In this document: piece by piece, positions 1 to 5,119 of the stretch
Layout of the letters: every line of letters starts with the position of its first letter
Position numbering within the stretch: the stretch's first letter is position 1
Source: Kouleothrix aurantiaca
Lineage (GTDB): Bacteria; Chloroflexota; Chloroflexia; Chloroflexales; Roseiflexaceae
Direction of reading: 5' to 3'
Assembly: GCA_001399705.1 (NCBI GenBank)
Contig: LJCR01000184.1
Coordinates: 1-5,606, forward strand
DNA: 5,606 bases
The notes under the pieces: model-generated
What the model was told of the DNA's origin: nothing
The model's input: the letters and a program-made list of their open reading frames with translations, nothing else
The model's database searches: none
Translations under genes and position numbers: made by a program

Positions 1-801
1 AATCGGCACGATCAGCTGCGAGCGGGTGCTTGCCAGTGCGGGAAGCGCATTCGGGTCGTGCTCAATATCATCGGATCGGGCGGGCGCGCGTTCGCGAAAG
101 GCGCGCCCGCTCAGGCCATGTTCAAGGCTCGGTGGGATCTGCTGCACCAGCACGGCCTCTTCAGGGCTGTAGCCACGCCGCGCCACCATCACAGCGCGCC
201 CTTGCTTGTTCGCAAAAATGCAGCTATGGCTGGCGTGCGTCAGCGCCATCGAGGTATCCACAATCAGCGCTAAGGCTGCTGCCTGATCGGGTGCGTGGCG
301 AATGCGGGCGTCGAGGGCGCGCAGCTGTGTCTGCTGCGTTTGCGTGAACTCCCAGCGGCCTAGCCAAAGGAGCGCCTGCGCCGCCTGAAGCATCACGGCA
401 TGCGCGCTCAGCGCGCTCCCGCTATCAAACTCGCCTAGCAGGCTAATATAGCCATAGACGGTATCGGTAGCGGCCAGGGGAAGCGCAATCCAGTCGCGAC
501 CGGCGCCCGGCGTCGGCAAGCCGGCCAACGAACGCAGCGCTAACACAGGTTCGTGTGTTAGCGCCAATTGTTCGAAAAAAGGTGTAAACGATGGGGAAGA
601 TTCAACAAGCGCAGGAAGCGCGGGGGTGCCATATTGGGCAAGGATCGCGACACCCGCGTCGTCGCGGGCGAGCACGGCAATACCGCTACAGCCTAGCACC
701 TCGTGCAGCGTGGCGACGAGCTGCTCATAAATAGCGCGGCGCTCTGGCTCCATGGTGAACAGCACTGCGGGCGAGAACGAGCCATGGCTTTCCACAGCCA
801 T
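1..801 (-). CDS. Tandem-GAF sensor protein, N-terminal part (cut by the left edge)
   Basis: The reading frame is open from an ATG at 801 to base 1, giving 267 residues with no stop. A first, divergent GAF-like domain covers about residues 26-146. A second, clearer GAF begins near 171 and shows the typical signature GLSGRAFRE (229-237), then a DxEHDP-like stretch and TRSQLIVPI (259-267), where the window ends. GAF domains bind small ligands or chromophores, or act as dimerisation and sensing modules. The output domain (histidine kinase, GGDEF, phosphatase or other) is outside the window, so the full function is unknown. No membrane segment or signal peptide is seen, so it is probably cytoplasmic. 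It follows the receiver gene by 28 bases and is probably co-transcribed with it. The start is uncertain: a TAG stop directly precedes the ATG at 801, which is therefore the longest possible start; a second in-frame ATG at 753 (MEPERR) is also plausible. Neither has a convincing Shine-Dalgarno. Confidence 0.82.
   Translation of the reverse strand, partial: MAVESHGSFSPAVLFTMEPERRAIYEQLVATLHEVLGCSGIAVLARDDAGVAILAQYGTPALPALVESSPSFTPFFEQLALTHEPVLALRSLAGLPTPGAGRDWIALPLAATDTVYGYISLLGEFDSGSALSAHAVMLQAAQALLWLGRWEFTQTQQTQLRALDARIRHAPDQAAALALIVDTSMALTHASHSCIFANKQGRAVMVARRGYSPEEAVLVQQIPPSLEHGLSGRAFRERAPARSDDIEHDPNALPALASTRSQLIVPI
784..801 (-). repeat. Small inverted repeat at the start of the GAF gene
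   Basis: Six-base arms (784-789 and 796-801) flank a 6-base loop, so the transcript could form a short hairpin that includes the ATG at 801 itself. It could lower initiation at that codon, or be chance. It is one reason to keep the downstream ATG at 753 as an alternative start. Confidence 0.3.
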
Positions 802-829
802 CTACACGGCCAGCAGCGTGCACATCACG

Positions 830-1243
830 CTACGCCGGGCGCGCGCGGCTTTCGAAGAACAAACGCACGCGGCGCTCAAGCTCTTCGAAATCAAACGGTT
901 TGGCAAGGTAATCGTTCGCACCAATGCGGCGCGCCTGCTTCTCGGTGTCGGGCGTGCCGAACGCCGTTATCAGAATCACATAAACATCGTTATAATCGCG
1001 GCGAATGGCCTGAATCAATTCCATGCCATCCATGCGCGGCATGTTCATGTCGGTAATAACAAGATCACAGTGATTTTTTGCTAACTGCTCAAGGGCGGCA
1101 ACGCCATCTTCGGCTTCTAGCACCGGGTAGCCGCCATTTGCCAACATAAATTTATAGAGCCTACGGGTTGCAGCATCATCCTCAACAATCAGTACTTGTG
1201 GGGTGCTACCATTGGTTACGGCCGGGCTGGTCGGCAATGACAT
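830..1243 (-). CDS. Stand-alone response regulator receiver (CheY-like)
   Basis: This is a 137-residue single-domain receiver. After a short Ser/Pro/Thr-rich N-terminus (1-15), the domain begins with VLIVEDD (acidic pocket E21, D22, D23). The phosphoacceptor is D65 in the VITDMNMP strand, with the switch threonine T93 in ILITAF and the conserved lysine K115 in LAKPF. All catalytic positions expected of an active receiver are present. There is no DNA-binding or enzymatic output domain, so it probably acts by protein-protein contact or as a phosphorelay intermediate. An in-frame ATG exists at 1273, but the ATG at 1243 is chosen because GGAGG lies 7 bases before it and the domain needs no further residues. 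It is separated from the partner-switch genes by 217 bases and has its own candidate promoter. The GAF gene follows after 28 bases. The kinase that phosphorylates it is not visible. Confidence 0.95.
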   Translation of the reverse strand: MSLPTSPAVTNGSTPQVLIVEDDAATRRLYKFMLANGGYPVLEAEDGVAALEQLAKNHCDLVITDMNMPRMDGMELIQAIRRDYNDVYVILITAFGTPDTEKQARRIGANDYLAKPFDFEELERRVRLFFESRARPA

Positions 1244-1250
1244 GGGAAGA

Positions 1251-1255
1251 CCTCC
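1251..1255 (-). promoter_or_regulatory. Shine-Dalgarno of the receiver gene
   Basis: GGAGG on the minus strand, 7 bases before the ATG at 1243. It decides between the starts at 1273 and 1243 in favour of 1243. Confidence 0.85.
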
Positions 1256-1354
1256 GTATCCTTGTGAACACAAAAAACTATTTGGGCGATTTCGCTGTGA
1301 GGCGGCCGCATTCAGCCTGTACTTTTACGCGTAGACCTGATGCAGATATTGCCT

Positions 1355-1363
1355 ATTTTACCA
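1355..1363 (-). promoter_or_regulatory. Candidate extended -10 promoter for the receiver gene
   Basis: The minus strand reads TGGTAAAAT, a TGn-extended -10 hexamer matching TATAAT at five of six positions. No good -35 box is found 16-18 bases upstream, as can be the case for extended -10 promoters. Transcription would start near 1348 and give a leader of about 105 bases. The 8-base palindrome CACATGTG (1362-1369) overlaps its upstream edge and could be an operator. The assignment is by eye only. Confidence 0.35.
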
Positions 1364-1383
1364 CATGTGAACGAAATCTCGAC

Positions 1384-1425
1384 AGTAAAGTTACGGATTT
1401 TGTGCAAGGGTGACGTAACTGTAAT
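1384..1425. repeat. Imperfect inverted repeat in the intergenic gap
   Basis: The arms at 1384-1395 and 1414-1425 match at 10 of 12 positions as inverted copies, with a perfect inner core of 7 bases (AGTTACG at 1389-1395, CGTAACT at 1414-1420) and 18 bases between the arms. It lies upstream of the candidate promoter of the receiver gene and just past the end of the STAS gene. It could be a binding site for a dimeric regulator. It lacks the T-tract and compact GC-rich stem of a classical terminator. Confidence 0.35.
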
Positions 1426-1460
1426 CGGGCTGTCATGTGCTCATGGCGGAGGTGCAGCGC

Positions 1461-1814
1461 TTACCGATAGGCGGCCAGGTCGCGCTCCTCAATCGTTGGC
1501 ATAAAGCGCGACATCTCAACCATCTTGAAAATCTTCTGATGGTGCGGGCTGACATTCATTGCAAACAGTTTGTTCCCGGCTTTGCGCGCCGAAACCACAA
1601 ATTTGAGCAGTGCCGAAATACCGGCAGAGTTGATAAAGGCGACATTGGCGAAATCCAGCACGGTGATCGGGCGCATCGCCGAAAGCGTGGCGCTGGCTTC
1701 AATTGCTGTCGCCGAGTTTGTGTCGACGCTAGTTGTTAAAATATGCAGCACTGCGACATCGCCAAACTCTTCGCGGCGAATCACTTCGTTACCTGTTCGT
1801 TCGTTATTAGTCAT
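1461..1814 (-). CDS. STAS-domain anti-anti-sigma factor (SpoIIAA/RsbV-like)
   Basis: The 117-residue product has the length and layout of a single STAS domain. A first beta region (about 18-27) is followed by the strand ITVLDFANVAFINSAGIS (50-67). In Bacillus SpoIIAA and RsbV the phosphorylated serine follows an Asp in the DS[ST]G motif; here it aligns with S63 in N62-S63-A64-G65, so the serine is kept while Asp becomes Asn. The later strand KLFAMNVSP (82-90) and the helix to EMSRFM (100-105) fit the fold. In known systems the unphosphorylated form binds the RsbW-type kinase and frees its target; a SpoIIE-type phosphatase regenerates it. The gene overlaps the kinase gene by 8 bases, consistent with coupled, near-equal synthesis, and has a strong SD. 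It is the last gene of this run, with no clear terminator hairpin after it. Confidence 0.93.
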   Translation of the reverse strand: MTNNERTGNEVIRREEFGDVAVLHILTTSVDTNSATAIEASATLSAMRPITVLDFANVAFINSAGISALLKFVVSARKAGNKLFAMNVSPHHQKIFKMVEMSRFMPTIEERDLAAYR

Positions 1815-2238
1815 GCGAACGCTCCTCCCGATAAAGCCGCAGGGTCATAATGGTGCCATGCTGCGACGAGCGAACCTCATAGTCGTCGACCAGTGCGCTC
1901 ATCAAATACATGCCAAAGCCGCGATGCATTCCGCTATCGAGATTTTGCTCTTCGACGATGCGCCGCGAAAAATCGGGCTGCTCGACCCCGCTACCCTGAT
2001 CGCTAATGCGCACTTCGAGCTTGTCGTTGTCGAGCATAAATGTCACTTCCACCAGCTTTGCGCGCTCACGGTGATTGCCGTGATCAATTGCATTATTCAC
2101 GGCCTCGCTCACCGCGAGCTTCAAGTCTTCGAGCCGCTCGGGCGTCAGGCCGATCACTTGCCCGATCTCGCTTGCGCTTGCGCGCACCACGCGCTCAAAC
2201 AGGGGGTCGGAAGGAATATGAACCAGCACCTGTTCCAT
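1807..2238 (-). CDS. Anti-sigma-type serine kinase (RsbW/SpoIIAB-like)
   Basis: The 143-residue product is a stand-alone HATPase_c domain of the GHKL fold. The N-box is LKLAVSEAVNNAIDHGN (39-55) with catalytic E45 and Mg-coordinating N49. The G1 box is DQGSG (80-84), and a G2-like box is RGFGMYLM (106-113). The length is typical of the RsbW family. Such proteins phosphorylate a STAS partner on serine and sequester a sigma factor or another target until unphosphorylated STAS protein displaces it. The adjacent, overlapping STAS gene is the obvious substrate. The start at 2238 has AAGGA 8 bases upstream on the minus strand. The gene lies 47 bases after the TPR gene. Its other target is unknown because no sigma factor gene is in the window. 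No missing catalytic residue was seen. Confidence 0.94.
   Translation of the reverse strand: MEQVLVHIPSDPLFERVVRASASEIGQVIGLTPERLEDLKLAVSEAVNNAIDHGNHRERAKLVEVTFMLDNDKLEVRISDQGSGVEQPDFSRRIVEEQNLDSGMHRGFGMYLMSALVDDYEVRSSQHGTIMTLRLYREERSHD
1822..1829 (-). promoter_or_regulatory. Shine-Dalgarno of the STAS gene, inside the kinase gene
   Basis: The minus strand reads GGGAGGAG, ending 7 bases before the ATG at 1814. It lies inside the last codons of the upstream kinase gene, so the STAS start can be used both by reinitiation and by direct ribosome loading. It supports 1814 as the start. Confidence 0.8.
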
Positions 2239-2285
2239 GCGTATTGTCCTTTACGAAGTGGTGTGCCAAGATGAATTCTATATGC

Positions 2286-3896
2286 TCAGGACGAAGGACG
2301 CCCGACGCTTAGCGCAGCCGGCTGCATGCCTACACCGCCGGATCGGCCCGCGCGCGCGCGAGCCTGCTGCGAACGCTGCGCGCCGGTGCTGTGCTCGGTT
2401 TGCCGCTGAAGGTGATCGTAGCGGCGCAGGTAGGCTTTGCCAAGCGATGTGTTGCCGAGCTGCAGGTAGGCTGCGCCCAGGTAGTACAGCGATTGGGTGT
2501 GCTGCGGGTTGCGCCTGAGCACCTTTTCAAACAGTGGAACAGCGCGGGCTGGCTCCATCAACTCTTTGTAGCACACGCCCAGCATAAAGTTGGTTTCGAC
2601 ATCTTCCGGCCAATAGTGTAGCACATGCTCAAATTGTTGGGCGGCCAGATCAAAACGCTCGCGGCGCACATACATGTACCCCAGGTCATAGCGCAGCGAA
2701 TGAGCGTCGGGCGCCAGATCGACGGCTTTGCGCCATGCCGCGAGCGCCCAGTTTTCATGGCCCGTCAGATTATACATAAAGCCAAGCAGGTAGTGCGCCT
2801 GCGGATCGCGCGGCAGAAGCTGCACAGCCCGTTCGAATGCGCGCGTGGCCGGGGTGTTGCGCCCCATGTCATACAGGAGCTTGCCCATATTTAGGAAGAG
2901 CTTGCCCTGCTGTGGGTAGAGCTTTGCGCACTCGAAGAGTACCAGGTAGGCTTCGCGAAGCTTGCGCTGGATCTTGTAAATCGCGCTCAGGCGAATACGG
3001 GCATCGGCATAATGCGGATTGTGCGCAGGAATCTGGCTATATTCGTCGAGCGCTTGTTCGAGCTTGCGCGCGCGTGCCAGCAGGTTGCCAAGCAGGTAGT
3101 GGGCCTGATATTCCTGCGGCCGCCACTGCAGCAGCGCGCGGTAAATGCGCTCGGCTTCTTCTTCATAGCCCTGGTGCTTCAGATCCTGGCTCAGGCGGTA
3201 GTACCACTGCGCAACTTCTTCTTCCGAGCGCATCACCAGCACTTCGTCCTGCACCTCGGGCGAAACAAAGGTTGGCTCCACACGCAACGCCTCGGTGAAG
3301 CAGCGCTGTGCCAGCTCGTGTGCGCCATGATCCTGGTGCATCAGGCCCATGTAGTAGCGCGGCTCGGCGGCCTGTGGCCGTGCGTTACACGCCTGGTCGT
3401 AGTGAATATATGCACGCCCGGCATCGTCGAGCCGCTGGTAGCAGCGCCCCAGCGAGAAGTGGGCCTCGTAGAGGCGCGGGTTGTGCTCAAGCGCTTCTTT
3501 CAGCGCCGCAATCGCCCGGTCGATCTGCCCGCGCGAGGCAAATGCCACCCCAAGGTTATAGTGCGCCTCGGCCAGCTCCGGGTCGGTCTGCACCGCCTCC
3601 AAATATTCGCGCAGTGCGCCTTCCCAATCTTCTTGGAATGCTAGCGCGTTCCCAATATACAGATAAATAATCGCGCGCTCGCGGTCGAAGATCTGGGCTT
3701 GCTCTTCACCTTCGACGTACGCAGCAATGAGGGCTGCCTTGAAATGCTCGATTGCGTCGCTGTAGGCCGCGCGCAAATAGGCCCGAATACCCTGGCTAAA
3801 CGCCGCGCCGAGCCGCGTGCCGGCCATAAACCGCTCGCTCCCGCTGAAAGTATCGAGATCGAGCGGCATAAAATTTAGAGGCTCATTCGTCGTCAT
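2286..3896 (-). CDS. Large TPR-repeat protein (about 13 repeats), probable scaffold
   Basis: The 536-residue product is nearly all tetratricopeptide repeats. After a short N-terminus (1-34), 34-residue units with the usual pattern (aromatic or Leu, Gly, Tyr, Ala, Pro) can be followed at roughly 35-65, 75-108, 109-142, 143-176, 177-210, 229-262, 263-295, 296-329, 330-364, 365-397, 398-431, 432-465 and 466-497. The unit near 109-142 (AHYNLGVAFA...NP) is close to the textbook consensus. Residues 498-536 form a basic Gln/Arg/Ala/Gly-rich tail with no fold apparent. There is no signal peptide, membrane segment or enzyme domain. TPR arrays bind partner proteins; its position between phosphatase and kinase suggests it joins or controls the partner switch, which is an inference. 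The ATG at 3896 has AGGGAG 7 bases upstream. The gene lies 89 bases after the phosphatase gene and 47 before the kinase gene. Confidence 0.93.
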   Translation of the reverse strand: MTTNEPLNFMPLDLDTFSGSERFMAGTRLGAAFSQGIRAYLRAAYSDAIEHFKAALIAAYVEGEEQAQIFDRERAIIYLYIGNALAFQEDWEGALREYLEAVQTDPELAEAHYNLGVAFASRGQIDRAIAALKEALEHNPRLYEAHFSLGRCYQRLDDAGRAYIHYDQACNARPQAAEPRYYMGLMHQDHGAHELAQRCFTEALRVEPTFVSPEVQDEVLVMRSEEEVAQWYYRLSQDLKHQGYEEEAERIYRALLQWRPQEYQAHYLLGNLLARARKLEQALDEYSQIPAHNPHYADARIRLSAIYKIQRKLREAYLVLFECAKLYPQQGKLFLNMGKLLYDMGRNTPATRAFERAVQLLPRDPQAHYLLGFMYNLTGHENWALAAWRKAVDLAPDAHSLRYDLGYMYVRRERFDLAAQQFEHVLHYWPEDVETNFMLGVCYKELMEPARAVPLFEKVLRRNPQHTQSLYYLGAAYLQLGNTSLGKAYLRRYDHLQRQTEHSTGAQRSQQARARAGRSGGVGMQPAALSVGRPSS

Positions 3897-3899
3897 AAA

Positions 3900-3915
3900 G
3901 TCGCTCCCTGGCGAC
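3900..3915 (-). promoter_or_regulatory. Small hairpin holding the Shine-Dalgarno of the TPR gene
   Basis: Five-base arms (GTCGC/GCGAC, 3900-3904 and 3911-3915) enclose a 6-base loop. The SD AGGGAG (minus strand, 3904-3909) is almost entirely in the loop, ending 7 bases before the ATG at 3896. The fold could present or hide the ribosome site. The short stem makes a strong effect uncertain. Confidence 0.4.
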
Positions 3916-3940
3916 GCGTATGGTTCCGCCAGTCATGTGT

Positions 3941-3957
3941 ATTCTACAGAATTCTGT
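3941..3957 (-). promoter_or_regulatory. Perfect 12-base palindrome next to a -10-like box
   Basis: ACAGAATTCTGT (3946-3957) is a perfect palindrome in the gap between the phosphatase and TPR genes. On the minus strand it runs directly into TAGAAT (3941-3946), a five-of-six match to TATAAT. No -35 box is seen at 16-18 bases. It could be an operator over an internal promoter for the TPR, kinase and STAS genes, or a chance AT-rich patch. Confidence 0.3.
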
Positions 3958-3985
3958 TCGATCTCATTGGCCTCGTGGCCACGCA

Positions 3986-5083
3986 TCATTCCCCACCCAA
4001 ACGGTATTCCTCCAAGGCCAGCCGCAGCTGTGCGTGCAGCTCGCGGGCAAACCCGCGCCCAAACCGGCTTTGCACCTGGCCGATCAGCGCCGGCATGCGC
4101 TCGGCCCAGCCTGCTGTGCTCGCCGCCATTGCCTCCAGATCGAGCGCCCGCCACAGTTCGCCGGCGCGATCTGTACCCAGCACATCGTCGGCAATGCTGC
4201 GCAGTTCGTGCCCAAGATCGGCCAATCGCCGACGACTCACAACCATGGTAATATCGTCGGCCTGCTGGTGGCCATTCCAGGTGCGAAGTTCTTGCAGCAG
4301 CGCTGCCACCAGCGCGCGCGGCTTGAGATGCGCATTCGCGCGCAGCATGTGCTCCAAGCGGGTGTAGCTGTAAATTTCGCCTTCTGGCGGGCCGGCTTCA
4401 ACTACACCGTCAGTGTACAGCACGACGGTATTGCCTGGCTCGATACACGCATGTGCCTCTTCATACAGGCCTTCGTCGTCAACACCTAACGGCAGCCCCG
4501 AAAGCTCAAGCTCGGATACTTGAGCATTTATAATGATTGGGTAGTTGTGCCCCGCATTCGCAAGCCAGAGATCGCCGTGGCGGGTATCTAGCTTGGCGTA
4601 GAGCATCGTCACCATTCCCTGTGGGATCTCAGATATGATCCCGCTGTTTGTTTCAGCCAGAGTTAAGCCAGGGCCTTCATCGCGCCGGGCCGCGTAGCGA
4701 AAAACGGTGCGCGCCACGGCCATTCGTAACGCTGCGGGCAAGCCCTTCCCCGAAACATCACCGATCATGATGCCGTGCCAGCCATGGGCCATCGGCAGAA
4801 AATCATAGAGATCGCCGCCCAACTCGTGCGCTGGGAGCGAAATCGCGCTGATCTCCCAACCTGGCAAACGCGGCACTGCTTCGAGCAGCAAGCCTTGCTG
4901 AATATCGCGTGCCAATCGCAGATCGTGCTCGATCTCAGCCTGGCGGCGCAATTCGTCGCTGCTTGGCGCGGGCGCCGCGGGCGCCAAGCTGGGCCTGGCT
5001 TTACGCACCGTTCGGCGCTGCGCGGCATGAGCGAGCAAGCTGGCGGGCGTATGGCGTTTTGAAGTAACAGATAGCTTTGGCAT
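3986..5083 (-). CDS. Soluble SpoIIE/RsbU-type PP2C serine phosphatase
   Basis: The 365-residue product carries the metal-dependent PPM/SpoIIE phosphatase domain at about 70-285. Visible motifs are ELGGDLYDF (87-95, metal ligand D91), IGDVSGKGLPAAL (107-119, metal ligand D109), NAGHN (176-180), LYTDGVVEA (222-230, D225) and ADDITMVV (275-282, D276 and D277). The N-terminus (1-42) is basic and Ala/Pro-rich. A helical stretch at 43-68 (EIEHDLRLARDIQQGLL) is the signalling linker usual before this domain. No PAS, GAF, HAMP, receiver or membrane region precedes it, so input must come from partners. Residues 286-365 form a helical extension I do not recognise. Such enzymes dephosphorylate STAS proteins; the one encoded at 1461-1814 is the likely substrate. 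The start at 5083 is the first ATG and lies 26 bases after the preceding gene, but I see no Shine-Dalgarno before it. Confidence 0.95.
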   Translation of the reverse strand: MPKLSVTSKRHTPASLLAHAAQRRTVRKARPSLAPAAPAPSSDELRRQAEIEHDLRLARDIQQGLLLEAVPRLPGWEISAISLPAHELGGDLYDFLPMAHGWHGIMIGDVSGKGLPAALRMAVARTVFRYAARRDEGPGLTLAETNSGIISEIPQGMVTMLYAKLDTRHGDLWLANAGHNYPIIINAQVSELELSGLPLGVDDEGLYEEAHACIEPGNTVVLYTDGVVEAGPPEGEIYSYTRLEHMLRANAHLKPRALVAALLQELRTWNGHQQADDITMVVSRRRLADLGHELRSIADDVLGTDRAGELWRALDLEAMAASTAGWAERMPALIGQVQSRFGRGFARELHAQLRLALEEYRLGGE

Positions 5084-5102
5084 ATACTAGTGTAGATAGT
5101 AA

Positions 5103-5119
5103 AGGGGCCTTACGCCCCT
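5103..5119 (-). terminator. Compact GC-rich hairpin over the stop codon of the upstream TPR gene
   Basis: The arms AGGGGC and GCCCCT (5103-5108 and 5114-5119) form a perfect 6-base stem with a 5-base loop (5109-5113). The TAA stop of the upstream gene (5110-5112) lies in the loop. On the minus strand only TTTACT follows, so this is at best a weak or leaky Rho-independent terminator. It may act as an attenuator or mRNA-stability element between the two genes. It ends 19 bases before the phosphatase start. Confidence 0.45.

Larger units (their letters stand above)
1244..1460. other. Non-coding gap between the STAS gene and the receiver gene
   Basis: This is the longest non-coding stretch. It holds the receiver SD (1251-1255), an extended -10 candidate (1355-1363) with an overlapping CACATGTG palindrome, and an imperfect inverted repeat (1384-1425). 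It is visibly more AT-rich than the genes on either side. I find no convincing small gene, tRNA or strong terminator in it. It probably separates two transcription units. Confidence 0.6.

Noticed and set aside
1244..1273. Ten-residue longer start for the receiver gene at ATG 1273
   Set aside because: The region includes the strong GGAGG ribosome site that serves the ATG at 1243, and the extra residues are not part of the receiver fold.
2251..2266. Sigma-54-like element (minus strand TGGCAC, 5 bases, TTCGT)
   Set aside because: The -12 part lacks the required GC dinucleotide, and no sigma-54 activator domain is seen in the window.
1570..2274. Plus-strand open frame of 234 codons
   Set aside because: It lies antisense across the kinase and STAS genes, whose motifs are unmistakable; its product shows no recognisable domain.
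2349..2362. CG-alternating run near the end of the TPR gene
   Set aside because: It encodes the Arg/Ala tail and is a short low-complexity patch in GC-rich DNA; no repeat unit or mobile-element sign accompanies it.
2837..3670. Several plus-strand open frames of 120-210 codons opposite the TPR gene
   Set aside because: They are antisense to a clear TPR array, overlap one another, and give Arg/Ala/Leu-biased products as expected from GC-rich opposite-strand reading.
1432..3939. GTCATGTG shared by two intergenic gaps (1432-1439 and 3932-3939)
   Set aside because: The CATGTG core also occurs inside the phosphatase gene, so it is not specific to the gaps; two copies of 8 bases are weak evidence.
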